Shown in pieces: positions 1-8,329 of a stretch of 64,000 bases of DNA. This DNA comes from SIG440 sp045645805. Its GTDB lineage: Bacteria > Bacillota > Clostridia > Monoglobales > Monoglobaceae. The stretch's first letter is position 1, and every line of letters begins with the position of its first letter. Both the position numbers and the translations under genes were made by a program. The stretch covers positions 1 to 64,000 of the forward strand of contig JAZRJL010000046.1 in assembly GCA_045645805.1 (NCBI GenBank), read 5' to 3'. The notes under the pieces were generated by a model that ran no database searches, was not told where the DNA came from, and saw only the letters and a program-made list of their open reading frames with translations.

Positions 1-156
1 TGTCAGGTTGTAGGTTGCAATTGTTGTAGGATTGGTGAGTGATGAGCCTATACCCAAGAGCAGACCCGCTATGGGTAAAAGAGCGATTGGTAGCATAAAC
101 GAGCGACCTACGCGCTGTAGTATGCTGAAAAGTGAATTTTCTGTACGTGATTTCAT
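1..156 (-). CDS. PTS glucose/GlcNAc-type EIIC, N-terminal fragment (runs off window)
   Basis: The first 52 codons are visible, starting at an ATG at 156 behind a good ribosome site (AAAGGA) on the minus strand. The protein begins MKSRTENSLFSILQRVGRSF and continues into MLPIALLPIAGLLLGIG, which is the start of the membrane-spanning EIIC domain of the glucose/N-acetylglucosamine PTS family (first amphipathic helix, then TM1). EIIC transports the sugar and hands it over for phosphorylation. The gene follows the IIA and enzyme I genes on the same strand with an 18-base gap, so a ptsI-IIA-IIC(B) operon is likely. The sugar cannot be told from this fragment, nor whether a IIB domain is fused at the C-terminus. 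Confidence 0.85.
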   Translation of the reverse strand, partial: MKSRTENSLFSILQRVGRSFMLPIALLPIAGLLLGIGSSLTNPTTIATYNLT

Positions 157-173
157 TTTATTTTATCCTTTCT

Positions 174-647
174 TTAGGTTTTATAAATAAAGGCTTTTGT
201 GCCAATGTTTGCTGATTTTTGTGGAACAGTCTCAAAGCTTTTCAGCTTTTCAGGATTGGTTACAACCACCATTGTAGTTGTTTTGTAACCGGCATTTTTT
301 ATTTTGTCAAGAGACGCACAGGCAATTGGTGTGCCCGCATTTATTCGCTGACCTTTTTTGACAAGAGAGCTAAAATGACTACCCTTAAGCTCAACCGTGT
401 CAAGACCAATATGAACAAGCACCTCAAGACCATCATCCGTGGTAATGCAATATGCGTGAAGGGTTTCGGCAACATCCGATACTGTCCCGCTTGCAGGGCT
501 GAAAAAATCATTACTTTGTGGAATAACCGCAAACCCCTCGCCAAGAAGTTTTTTTGAAAAAACCTCGTCTTCAACCGCACTTATATCAATGATATCGCCT
601 TTGGTCACTGAATTGAGTGCCTTTTCCTTTTTAAAAAAATCAAACAT
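174..647 (-). CDS. crr: PTS sugar transporter subunit IIA (glucose family, Crr-like)
   Basis: A 157-residue stand-alone IIA protein of the glucose family. It accepts phosphate from HPr and passes it to the IIB domain of the sugar transporter. Visible landmarks are the PASGTV stretch near residue 51, His64 in LHAYC, and the active-site segment VLVHIGLDTVELKG with His79, which are the two histidines of the IIA-Glc fold. The length fits a single-domain IIA (about 160 residues). It sits 15 bases after ptsI and 17 bases before the EIIC start, so the three are probably cotranscribed. Stand-alone IIA in this position may serve more than one transporter; that is inference. Confidence 0.93.
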   Translation of the reverse strand: MFDFFKKEKALNSVTKGDIIDISAVEDEVFSKKLLGEGFAVIPQSNDFFSPASGTVSDVAETLHAYCITTDDGLEVLVHIGLDTVELKGSHFSSLVKKGQRINAGTPIACASLDKIKNAGYKTTTMVVVTNPEKLKSFETVPQKSANIGTKAFIYKT

Positions 648-662
648 AGGTACGCTTCCTTT

Positions 663-2282
663 CTAATCCAGATTTCGTATTACTTCTCTTATTTTAAGGA
701 CCTGAGACGGCGAAACCGAAAGCTCGTCAACGCCAAAGTCCAGAAAAGTTTTTGTAAGCTCGGTATCAGAGGCAAGTTCACCGCAAATTCCTGCCCATTT
801 GCTGTATTTGCGGGCATTTTGACAAACCGTTTCAATAAGTCTTAATACCGCAGGATGACGGGGGTCTAAAAATTGGTCAATGTGATAGTTTTGTCGGTCT
901 GCCGCAAGAGTATACTGAGTAAGGTCATTTGTGCCTATGCTGAAAAAATCAACCTCGGGGGCAAGAATATCCGATATAATTGCCGCCGCAGGCGTTTCAA
1001 TCATTATTCCTACCGAAATTTCAGGATTGAAAGTAATATTCTCATTTTTTAGCTCTGTCATACATTCCGAGAGAATGGCTTTTGCCCGTGTTACCTCCTT
1101 CTTTGAAGTAATCATCGGAAACATAACCAGAATATTTCCAAAAGCCGAGGCACGGAGTATGGCACGAAGCTGGGCTTTAAAAATACTTGTTTCGGTAAGG
1201 CAAATTCGGATTGCACGATAGCCAAGGGCAGGGTTTTCCTCTTTGGGCAGATTGAAATACGGAATGCTTTTATCCGCTCCTATGTCAAGAGTGCGTATGA
1301 TTACCGGCTTGCCGCCCATCCCCTCGGCAACCTCTTTATACTTCAAAAACTGCTCGTCCTCGGTAGGAAAGTTGTCCTTTTCAAGGTACAAAAACTCACT
1401 TCTGAAAAGACCTATTCCCCCTGCATCATTTGCCACAACTGCAGGCAAATCCCTTGGATGCCCAATGTTGGCATATATATTGATACGCTTGCCGCTTTTT
1501 GTCTCGTTGGGTTTATTCTTCAGCTCGGTAAGAAGCTTGGTATGCTCTGTTTCAAGCTTTTTGCGGTGCTTGTAGTCCTGAATTTTATCCTCATCAGGGT
1601 CAATGTAAAGTGCTCCGCTGTGTCCGTCTAAAATGGCAAGCCTGCCGTGATACTCGGCACTGATTTCACCTGTATTTATTACAGCGGGAATATTCATTGT
1701 CCGTGCAAGGATCGCTGTGTGCGAGGTCTTTGAACCGTTAAAGGTTACAAATCCTAAAATTTTGTCCTTGTCAAATCGTACTGTTTCGCTTGGTGTAAAG
1801 TCATCGGCAACCACTATGGAAGGCTCTGAAAGGCAGCTGCTGTCATTGCAGCCGCCTGTTATGGCAGAAATCAACCGCTCGGAGATATCACGCACATCAG
1901 CAGCCCGTGCCTGCATATATTCGTCCTCCATTTCGCCAAAGGTTTTGGCAAAAATGTCTGAGGTATAGCTGATGGCATATTCCGCATTGACCGATTGTGT
2001 CTTTATCATATTTGAAATAGCGTCGCAAAAGTCACCGTCTTCAAGCATCATAATGTGTATCTGAAAGACCTGAGCGTTTGCCTCGCCCACGCTTACAACA
2101 GCTTTTTCATAAAGCTCCTCAAGCTGTTTCTTTGCTAATCTTTGTGCTGTTTCAAACTTTTCAAGCTCCTTTTCGGGAGCATCGGTTTTCAACCGCTTTA
2201 TAACTCTTTCGTTCTTATTAAAAAAATGAAGTCTGCCCATTGCCAGAGAGTTGTAGACCGATATTCCGTTAATTTCAATCAT
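663..2282 (-). CDS. ptsI: Phosphoenolpyruvate-protein phosphotransferase (PTS enzyme I)
   Basis: A 539-residue enzyme I, slightly shorter than the usual 570. It takes phosphate from PEP onto a histidine and transfers it to HPr. The phospho-histidine site GSKTSHTAILART is visible with His188, followed by the PEP-binding TIM-barrel with GLFRSEFLYL, the IRTLDIGADK segment, IGTNDLTQY and the C-terminal GICGELASD block containing the catalytic Cys. The start ATG has AGGAAGTGAT upstream. It heads the PTS operon with IIA and EIIC. No HPr gene is in this operon; a candidate HPr lies at 20441-20698. A hairpin separates it from the upstream EamA gene, implying its own promoter in 2283-2355. Confidence 0.96.
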   Translation of the reverse strand: MIEINGISVYNSLAMGRLHFFNKNERVIKRLKTDAPEKELEKFETAQRLAKKQLEELYEKAVVSVGEANAQVFQIHIMMLEDGDFCDAISNMIKTQSVNAEYAISYTSDIFAKTFGEMEDEYMQARAADVRDISERLISAITGGCNDSSCLSEPSIVVADDFTPSETVRFDKDKILGFVTFNGSKTSHTAILARTMNIPAVINTGEISAEYHGRLAILDGHSGALYIDPDEDKIQDYKHRKKLETEHTKLLTELKNKPNETKSGKRINIYANIGHPRDLPAVVANDAGGIGLFRSEFLYLEKDNFPTEDEQFLKYKEVAEGMGGKPVIIRTLDIGADKSIPYFNLPKEENPALGYRAIRICLTETSIFKAQLRAILRASAFGNILVMFPMITSKKEVTRAKAILSECMTELKNENITFNPEISVGIMIETPAAAIISDILAPEVDFFSIGTNDLTQYTLAADRQNYHIDQFLDPRHPAVLRLIETVCQNARKYSKWAGICGELASDTELTKTFLDFGVDELSVSPSQVLKIREVIRNLD

Positions 2283-2356
2283 TTTATGATATCACTTCCT
2301 GAATGATGTTTCTTTGCGTTGTTATAAATGTTTCATCGACATTTATTATAAACAAA

Positions 2357-2395
2357 AAAAGTATAACTATACCAAAAAGGTACAATTATACTTTT
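2357..2395 (-). terminator. AT-rich hairpin between EamA gene and ptsI
   Basis: Arms at 2361-2373 and 2379-2391 pair with two mismatches around a five-base loop. On the minus strand the stem is followed by seven T, so it can end the EamA transcript. A TATAAT-like -10 for ptsI (minus strand, near 2344-2351) begins just after. It could instead be an operator. Confidence 0.55.
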
Positions 2396-2417
2396 GTTTT
2401 AGTTTTTCAATATCAGT

Positions 2418-3293
2418 TTATTTTTTGTTTATTTGAAGAAGCACTCCCGAGGCAAGAACAAACACTATGCCCGCAAGCTGATATACCGAAAATGGCTGCA
2501 TCAGCACCAAAGTTCCAACAATCGCCGAGGTTACAGGCTCAGCACAGGCAAAAATCGATGCACGGGTTGCAGAGGACAGCTTAAGCCCCAGGGTGTAAAG
2601 TGTATAGGTTGTAATGGTGCAGATAAAAATTATAGCTGAAAGGTTTAATATAACCTCCCGATTTTCGGTAATAAGGGGCAAGGTTTGCCAAAGATTTGGC
2701 ACAAACAATCCAGCAAGTCCTGCAAAAACTGCGGTGTACAGTGTAACGGTTATTGAATCGTATTTTTTTAATGCAAGCTTTCCAAAGATGCTGTAAAGGC
2801 CATAGAATAGACCCGAAGCAAGTCCCAAAGCAAGACCAAGGGGCGTAATTGAAAATCTGTCTGAATCTAAAACACCCGTAACAAAAACACAACCGCAAAA
2901 TGCAAGCAAAAGTACGACTATTTTCTTTAATGTAACCTTTTCATTAAAAAATATAATCGAAAAAATCATTATCCATACCGGCGAGGTATACATCAGAATA
3001 TTCGCCACAGCCACGGTTGCAAGGGGAATTGTTGCAAAATACAAGGTAGAGCTTACAAATATGCACAGAACACCTGTGCAGGCAAAAATCCAAATATCCT
3101 TAAGATGTATTTTAACCAGCTTTCGGTCAAAAATAAGAACAATAAAAAACATAAACACCGCAGAAAATATCCAACGTAGTGCCGATATATGAAGAGAAGA
3201 AATCCCAAGCTGGTTCAGTTTTGTCACAAACGGTCCTACCAAACCCCAGAGAATTCCTGCAAGAAGAACAAAAAAGTCAGCAAATTTTTTCAT
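2418..3293 (-). CDS. EamA-family (DMT) membrane transporter
   Basis: A 291-residue protein made almost wholly of about ten hydrophobic segments, the pattern of the drug/metabolite transporter EamA family with two repeats of five helices. The second half contains the family-like FYGLYSIFGKLALKKY and a C-terminal QLAGIVFVLASGVLL segment. Such proteins usually export amino acids, nucleosides or other metabolites; the substrate cannot be read from sequence. I chose the ATG at 3293 because the ATG at 3302 lies inside the ribosome site AAAGGATGG that serves the downstream one. A sigma-A type promoter is at 3326-3354. It is divergent from the M16 peptidase gene. Confidence 0.9.
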   Translation of the reverse strand: MKKFADFFVLLAGILWGLVGPFVTKLNQLGISSLHISALRWIFSAVFMFFIVLIFDRKLVKIHLKDIWIFACTGVLCIFVSSTLYFATIPLATVAVANILMYTSPVWIMIFSIIFFNEKVTLKKIVVLLLAFCGCVFVTGVLDSDRFSITPLGLALGLASGLFYGLYSIFGKLALKKYDSITVTLYTAVFAGLAGLFVPNLWQTLPLITENREVILNLSAIIFICTITTYTLYTLGLKLSSATRASIFACAEPVTSAIVGTLVLMQPFSVYQLAGIVFVLASGVLLQINKK

Positions 3294-3325
3294 AAAACCC
3301 ATCCTTTTTTATAATTACCTGATAA

Positions 3326-3354
3326 AGTATACCACAGATTAGATGCATTTTCAA
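3326..3354 (-). promoter_or_regulatory. Sigma-A-type promoter of the EamA gene
   Basis: On the minus strand the sequence reads TTGAAA, 17 bases, TATACT, placed about 33 bases before the chosen start. Confidence 0.75.
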
Positions 3355-3370
3355 TTAAATATTGCAAAGG

Positions 3371-3399
3371 TTGACAAAATAAGGCAAAAATAGTATTCT
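3371..3399 (+). promoter_or_regulatory. Sigma-A-type promoter of the M16 peptidase gene
   Basis: TTGACA, 17 bases, TATTCT. Transcription would begin near 3406, just after the ATG at 3403. That supports the downstream ATG at 3430 as the real start. Confidence 0.75.
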
Positions 3400-3429
3400 T
3401 AAATGGTGAAATTCAATTCGGAGGAGAAT

Positions 3430-4692
3430 ATGTACAAAATATCAAAGCTTAGAAACGGAATTCGTGTTGTCTGCGAAAATATAGATTATGTAAGGTCAGC
3501 GTCAATCGGTGTATGGATTGGTGCAGGCTCGGCAATGGAAACTTTGGAAAACAACGGTGTTTCCCATTATATCGAGCATATGCTTTTTAAGGGAACAAAA
3601 ACCCGAAGTGCACGGCAGATTGCTGAATTTATGGACAGTGTTGGCGGTCAGCTTAATGCGGTTACTTCAAAGGAATATACCTGCTTTTACGCCAAAACTC
3701 TTACACAGCATCTTGGAATGGCTGTTGAAATCCTTTCGGATATGCTGATAAACTCCACCTTTTTAGAAGAAAATATCGAAACCGAACGAAGGGTAATTGC
3801 CGAAGAAATCAGTATGGGCGAGGACGACCCCGAGGATTTTGTTCACGATTGCCTGAGCAAAATTTTGTGGAGTGGAGCATCCCTTGGCTTTCCCATTGGC
3901 GGAAGTCAGGATAGCCTTGCAAAAATCAGCAGACATACAATGCTTGATTATATGGACACCTTTTACAAAAGTGAAAATATCGTCATTTCGGTTGTGGGAA
4001 ATTTTGATGAGGACAGCCTTTTTACCATGCTTGAAAGCTCCTTTGGCAAAATTAAATCAGGCTTTTCAAATCCATACACTCAGGATAAAATTGAAATCAG
4101 CAAAAATATAAAGGTTGTCACAAAGGACATCGAGCAATGTCAGCTTTGTATGGGACTTGGGGGCTTTGCCCGTGATGACCAAAGACGTCACAGCCTTTAT
4201 ATAATGAACGCAATCTTTGGCGGAAATATGAGCTCACGACTTTTCCAAAAGGTCAGAGAGGAAATGGGCCTTGCATATTCCATTTATTCATATGCAAATA
4301 CCTATCAGAAAAACGGCTCGGTGGTTATCTGTGCAGGACTCAACAATCAAAAATTGACCGATGCACTTTCGGCAATCGGTGACGAGATAAAAATTCTCAA
4401 AAGGGACAAGCTTTCAAAAGAGACGGTTGCAGTTGCCAAGGAACAAATGAAAGCATCTGTCATTATGGGTCTTGAAAGTATGTCTGCACGAATGAGCAGC
4501 TACGGAAAATCCGTCCTTTACGGTCAGCCCCTTGAAACCCTTGAAGATACCATAAAAACAATTGACAGTGTTACACACGACACGGTTGCAGACGTAATTG
4601 ATACCGTTTTTGACCGCGACAGACTGAATATAGCCGTTTGCGGAAAGCAAACCGAAACAAAAAAAGAAATCGAAAATGCAATAGAATTTTAA
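3430..4692 (+). CDS. M16 family zinc peptidase (processing-peptidase-like)
   Basis: A 420-residue M16 (inverzincin) metallopeptidase. The zinc motif HxxEH is seen as HYIEH at residues 46-50, followed by MLFKGT. The C-terminal half carries the family block FGGNMSSRLFQKVREE and GLAYSIYSY. The length matches single-chain bacterial M16B proteins such as YmxG/PqqL-like peptidases, which degrade or process small proteins and peptides in the cytoplasm. The start at 3430 has GGAGGAGAAT directly upstream; the longer frame from 3403 starts upstream of any reasonable transcript. In Firmicutes this gene often lies near dut or pnp, but here it stands alone. The substrate is unknown. Confidence 0.94.
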   Translation: MYKISKLRNGIRVVCENIDYVRSASIGVWIGAGSAMETLENNGVSHYIEHMLFKGTKTRSARQIAEFMDSVGGQLNAVTSKEYTCFYAKTLTQHLGMAVEILSDMLINSTFLEENIETERRVIAEEISMGEDDPEDFVHDCLSKILWSGASLGFPIGGSQDSLAKISRHTMLDYMDTFYKSENIVISVVGNFDEDSLFTMLESSFGKIKSGFSNPYTQDKIEISKNIKVVTKDIEQCQLCMGLGGFARDDQRRHSLYIMNAIFGGNMSSRLFQKVREEMGLAYSIYSYANTYQKNGSVVICAGLNNQKLTDALSAIGDEIKILKRDKLSKETVAVAKEQMKASVIMGLESMSARMSSYGKSVLYGQPLETLEDTIKTIDSVTHDTVADVIDTVFDRDRLNIAVCGKQTETKKEIENAIEF

Positions 4693-4719
4693 AAAATTCT
4701 TTTTAAGGACATACAAAAT

Positions 4720-4742
4720 GTAGGGGCGAACTGTGTCCGCCC
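4720..4742 (+). repeat. REP-like element R1 (GTAG + hairpin)
   Basis: GTAG at 4720 followed by a short hairpin with GGGCG and CGCCC arms. It belongs to the set of GTAG-headed hairpins scattered over the window. Confidence 0.6.
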
Positions 4743-4757
4743 GCCGTTATAATATAA

Positions 4758-4961
4758 CTACTTCTTCTCAAATTCCTTACCGTTAATCAAAAAATCAATG
4801 GACACATTAAAATATTGCGACAGCCTGTTAAGCATATCAAGACTTGGCTCACGCTTGCCTGTTTCATAGTGAGAAAGAGCCTCCCGTGAGATATTTAAAT
4901 CCAACGCAACCTTAAGCTGATTAAGGTTGCGTTCTTTTCTTATTTGCTTTAAACCTTTCAT
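4758..4961 (-). CDS. Small XRE-family HTH regulator
   Basis: A 67-residue protein that is essentially one Cro/C1 helix-turn-helix: LKQIRKERNLNQLKVAL as the first helices, then NISREALSHYETGKREPSL as recognition region, ending SIDFLING. I start it at the ATG at 4961, behind AGAGGT. The longer reading frame upstream runs through promoter and operator-like palindromes and is not likely protein. Two palindromes at 4985-5024 suggest autoregulation. It is a lone regulator, divergent from the SLH surface protein gene, and could control that gene; this is inference from position only. Confidence 0.9.
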   Translation of the reverse strand: MKGLKQIRKERNLNQLKVALDLNISREALSHYETGKREPSLDMLNRLSQYFNVSIDFLINGKEFEKK

Positions 4962-4984
4962 TACTACACACCTCTTGACTTTAT

Positions 4985-5024
4985 TGTAACAATCTGTTAC
5001 AATAATTATGTTACAAAATGTAAC
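4985..5024. promoter_or_regulatory. Paired palindromic operators upstream of the XRE gene
   Basis: Two dyads share a GTAAC/GTTAC core: TGTAACAATCTGTTACA at 4985-5001 and GTTACAAAATGTAAC at 5010-5024. They lie 24-63 bases before the XRE start, the usual place for autoregulatory sites of small XRE proteins. Confidence 0.6.
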
Positions 5025-5060
5025 TTGGCTTGTTTGCAGCATATACATCAATAACAGTAC

Positions 5061-5089
5061 TTGTATAAATAGGTAATAAGTGGTATAAT
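5061..5089 (+). promoter_or_regulatory. Sigma-A-type promoter of the SLH protein gene
   Basis: TTGTAT, 17 bases, TATAAT. The transcript would start near 5096, giving a leader of about 170 bases that contains REP-like element R2 and repeat C1. Confidence 0.7.
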
Positions 5090-5095
5090 GATTGC

Positions 5096-5119
5096 GTAGG
5101 GCAGGGGCTTGCTCCTGCC
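5096..5119 (+). repeat. REP-like element R2 (GTAG + hairpin)
   Basis: GTAG followed by a hairpin with GGCAGG and CCTGCC ends. All 24 bases are identical to R7 (51564-51587), which lies inside the RAYT gene at 51371-51868. Confidence 0.75.
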
Positions 5120-5155
5120 GAAAAAGGTTTTATGCATCTGCCGAATTGCAGTCAA

Positions 5156-5208
5156 AAGCCCTCCTTGTGTAAAGGAGGGTGGCACGCAAAGCGTGACGGA
5201 AGGATTGT
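5156..5208 (+). repeat. Repeat C, copy 1 (two-hairpin element)
   Basis: Contains a CCCTCCTT/AAAGGAGGG hairpin and a CACGC-AAA-GCGTG hairpin. The reverse complement resembles copy 2 at 8330-8385. The two copies bracket the SLH gene in opposite orientation. Confidence 0.65.
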
Positions 5209-5264
5209 AAAAATATTTCATTATAAAAACAATAAAAATCAACATAAAAGGAGACAAAACAGCA

Positions 5265-7220
5265 ATGACATTAACAGTTAAAAGGATTTTAGCGGTAGTC
5301 TGCATTGTGGCAATGCTTTTGGGGCTCGCAATACCCGCAGCAGCAACAACAGTTTCAAGGAAAACACAAATCATAGTTCTGCAGCCATTTGGCACAAAGG
5401 TTTATGGTGACGCACCCTTTAAGGTGACGGTTACCCCTGACCCAGATTCAGGACTTACGGATTTTATCTACATAAGCAGCAATCCAGACGTTGCGGATAT
5501 CTCCGACGGCGGAACTGTTACAATTAAAACGGCAGGCGAGACGAATATTACGGTAGTTCAGCTTGGCAACGATGAATATTCACTTACATTGGTTACCCAA
5601 AAATTAGTCGTAATTTCACAAGAGGATTCTCAACATTTTACAAGAGGCACACTCTGCCATAAGCTTGTTGATATTCTTGAAGTTGATATTGACTCTGAGA
5701 GCTTGGAAAACGTGTTCACCGATATAACTGTGGAGCACGAGAATTATGATGCAATTCTTTGGATGGCTAATATGGGGTATATCAACGGCTATGAAGACGG
5801 TTCATTCATGCCTGAAACGGGATTAACAAATGCCGAGCTTGCCGCAATGCTTACAAGAATGGTCTTTGGCGAATTTGATATCTCCGATGACGCTGTCGAT
5901 ATGGAAGAATTTGACGGTCATTGGGCATACAAATATATATGGAAGGCAACGAATTGCGGATTAATGCCTCATCTGGACAGCACAAATGTAAACAATCCTG
6001 CAATAATAGGAAGTATTGATTATTCTTTGTTTAAGAATTTGATGCAAGACAAGCTTTCAGAAAAAAGAACGGTTTCAATAACCTCGATTGACCTTAACAA
6101 CAAAACTGCCGTTTTAGACGGAGTTTTGCCCGAGGATGAAGACAAGGTACAGCTTGATTTTAACAAAATTATGTTTGAGATAAAGCCACCCGAAAAGGAA
6201 TTCGCATATGTTTTAGATGCAGCAGTTAATGATGCCGTATCCTTTGGCAGTGTTGCAATTGTGAAATTTCTGGTGCTTACCGATAATGGCGTTGAAACGT
6301 TAGAAATCGGAAACAATGCCAAGGTAAATGATACCATTGTTTATACAGAAAACAACAGTTGTTCCGACGGAGAACACTATGCTTGCGACAATACGTGTGC
6401 TTATAAAGCAATTTCCGCAATTCCTGTAAGCGAAGTTGTTGAATTCACAAAAAACGAAGCAGGTGAAGTTGTTTCAATTACAACAGCAGATTATTCGGAT
6501 AGTTTTGATGGATATATGTATACGGACCCTGTTAATGCTGAATATGACCTTGAAAACGGCAGCCTTAATGGTGTTGGCTATATCGACCCTGATACAAAGG
6601 TGTTTGCAATTGATATAGTAGCACAAAATTCAAGAGTTTTTACGATAGATGCCCTTGAAGATGAAAATTACTATACCGTCCTTGGTATGTATGCAACCAC
6701 CAAGGCAAATGATAATAATATCATTGTTGTTGACCTTGCAAGCCTTATGTCTGTGGGAGCAACTTTAAACATTGCCGTTATTACCGAAGTTGGTTATGGT
6801 ACAAATGGCGACGGTGATGATATACTTAATCTTGCTTATTTTGAAAACAGCGATTTTACTTATGCTGATACAGTCAATATAACAGACCTTGAGATTATAA
6901 GTGATAGATATGCACTTAGTCCGTATGATATTTCAGTCGGTGATATTGTAAAGCTTAAACTTGATTCAAACAGTCTTGTTTGTGCAATTAAATTTGTTGT
7001 TAACTTTACAGAAGATACGGTGCGGGATTACACTGCAAAAAATACAGTTGTTGCCGTTGATACTGCAGGCTCGGGCAATGAAGTATTTGACGGTGGCTAT
7101 GTAACAGCTTACAACGAAAGCAAATCAATTGCAACTCTAAACAGCGGCAACCAGTACAAACTCAACAGGGCTGTTAACACATACGTAATTGATGGTACAA
7201 AAACATCCCTATATATATAA
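5265..7220 (+). CDS. SLH-domain surface protein, N-terminal part (frame ends in a TA tract)
   Basis: A 651-residue exported protein. A signal peptide (VKRILAVVCIVAMLLGLAIP, cut near PAAA|TT) is followed by a Big-like beta region and an S-layer homology domain around residues 165-200, with FTDI, MGYINGYEDGSFMPE and NAELAAMLTRM. A weaker second SLH-like unit (GHWAYKYIWKA) follows. SLH domains anchor proteins to cell-wall polysaccharide. The frame stops at TAA 7218-7220 inside a (TA)5 tract. The protein clearly continues in the +1 frame (7221-8322), so the intact gene would encode about 1,020 residues. The cause may be slippage, a true mutation or an assembly error. The promoter is at 5061-5089 and AAAGGAG precedes the ATG. 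Confidence 0.85.
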   Translation: MTLTVKRILAVVCIVAMLLGLAIPAAATTVSRKTQIIVLQPFGTKVYGDAPFKVTVTPDPDSGLTDFIYISSNPDVADISDGGTVTIKTAGETNITVVQLGNDEYSLTLVTQKLVVISQEDSQHFTRGTLCHKLVDILEVDIDSESLENVFTDITVEHENYDAILWMANMGYINGYEDGSFMPETGLTNAELAAMLTRMVFGEFDISDDAVDMEEFDGHWAYKYIWKATNCGLMPHLDSTNVNNPAIIGSIDYSLFKNLMQDKLSEKRTVSITSIDLNNKTAVLDGVLPEDEDKVQLDFNKIMFEIKPPEKEFAYVLDAAVNDAVSFGSVAIVKFLVLTDNGVETLEIGNNAKVNDTIVYTENNSCSDGEHYACDNTCAYKAISAIPVSEVVEFTKNEAGEVVSITTADYSDSFDGYMYTDPVNAEYDLENGSLNGVGYIDPDTKVFAIDIVAQNSRVFTIDALEDENYYTVLGMYATTKANDNNIIVVDLASLMSVGATLNIAVITEVGYGTNGDGDDILNLAYFENSDFTYADTVNITDLEIISDRYALSPYDISVGDIVKLKLDSNSLVCAIKFVVNFTEDTVRDYTAKNTVVAVDTAGSGNEVFDGGYVTAYNESKSIATLNSGNQYKLNRAVNTYVIDGTKTSLYI

Positions 7221-8322
7221 TGGTTCTGACAATAATTTCGAGTACTTTGAAAAACTTTATGGCACAGAGCCGGTGGCTCTGTACTTTTCTGACAGAGCTT
7301 TAGCACCTGACATAGATAATATTGCGACTACCGAAGCTCAAAAGTACGCTGACCACATCTACGTAAGAACATATGAAGACAGTATCACAGACGTTGTTAT
7401 CATTAAAGGAGCTCTCACAAAGGTAACTGCGGCTTCAGGTTCAAGTATGTCAGCTTACGGTTCAAGTTTAGCAGTTGTCTCAGGATTAGCAGACACCACC
7501 GACGAGGGTGAAAAGGTTTATAAACTTGACTATTTTATCCCTTCGAAAGAAGATGATATAGCCACCGATATAATAGCTAAAGGCTCTATTACCGAAATCA
7601 GTGATTTCAGCGCTGTAAATAAACTGACAGCACTTAACGAAGAAGATGGGGTTATCGAAGATGACCAGCCCATTTCCGGCGGTGGCTCAGGTGGCTCAGG
7701 CGGCGGAGGAACAAGCACTTCAATCGCAATTGCTCAGGTAACTGCTTACAACCTTTGCCTTAAGGGCGAAATGGCGGCAAATTATGAGCTTTTAGAAACA
7801 AGAATTGAAAATCTGTCGGTTTACAAATCAAACCTTGCAGAGGTTAGTGTTGCGGCAGAGGGTGAAGACGGCAAAGTTACAGGCAGCGGCATTTATCTTT
7901 GGGGAAGCTTGGTTACGGTTTCTGCCGTTCCTGATGAGGGAAATGCCTTTGAGGGCTGGTATCTTAACGGAGAATGCGTTTCAACCCAAAATGAGTATGC
8001 GGTTTTTGTTTTTGAGGATATGCACCTCGTTGGACGCTTTGGTATTGACACCACCGTTTCAACCGACACGGTATACACCGAAAAAGACGGCAAATGGCTG
8101 TTTATCACAAGCATAAAGAACTGTCCCGAAAATGCCGAGCTGGTAATTGCACTTTACGAGGGCGGCAGAATGATTGACTTTAAGGCAACAAAAGACTTTA
8201 CCAACGAAAGTGCGACGGTTTATCTTGATAAAAACAGCTTTGACAAGGCAAAGGTAATGCTTTGGGATGCTTTCGGTTCGCTTAAGCCACTGGCAGAGGT
8301 TAAAGAGGTTTTGTTTAAGTGA
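7189..8322 (+). CDS. SLH-domain surface protein, C-terminal part (out of frame)
   Basis: This is the continuation of the preceding gene in the +1 frame. Its ATG at 7189 has no ribosome site and overlaps the upstream coding sequence, so independent translation is unlikely. Adding one TA unit at 7210-7219 would join SLYI to YNGSDNNFEYF without a gap. The part contains a glycine/serine linker (about 7678-7710) and then a region like InlB/Listeria-Bacteroides beta repeats (TVSAVPDEGNAFEGWYLNGE), common on surface proteins of gut Firmicutes. The tail is a beta-rich domain ending LAEVKEVLFK. It probably forms an exposed, possibly adhesive portion; the ligand is unknown. Confidence 0.75.
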   Translation: MMVQKHPYIYNGSDNNFEYFEKLYGTEPVALYFSDRALAPDIDNIATTEAQKYADHIYVRTYEDSITDVVIIKGALTKVTAASGSSMSAYGSSLAVVSGLADTTDEGEKVYKLDYFIPSKEDDIATDIIAKGSITEISDFSAVNKLTALNEEDGVIEDDQPISGGGSGGSGGGGTSTSIAIAQVTAYNLCLKGEMAANYELLETRIENLSVYKSNLAEVSVAAEGEDGKVTGSGIYLWGSLVTVSAVPDEGNAFEGWYLNGECVSTQNEYAVFVFEDMHLVGRFGIDTTVSTDTVYTEKDGKWLFITSIKNCPENAELVIALYEGGRMIDFKATKDFTNESATVYLDKNSFDKAKVMLWDAFGSLKPLAEVKEVLFK

Positions 8323-8329
8323 AAAATTT

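Noticed and set aside
5048..5395. 115-residue minus-strand ORF over the SLH promoter and signal peptide
   Set aside because: It crosses a REP-like element, repeat C and a clear plus-strand promoter, and has no recognisable motif.
7189..8322. Separate gene starting at ATG 7189
   Set aside because: There is no ribosome site or promoter, and the sequence continues the upstream protein without a break if one TA unit is added.
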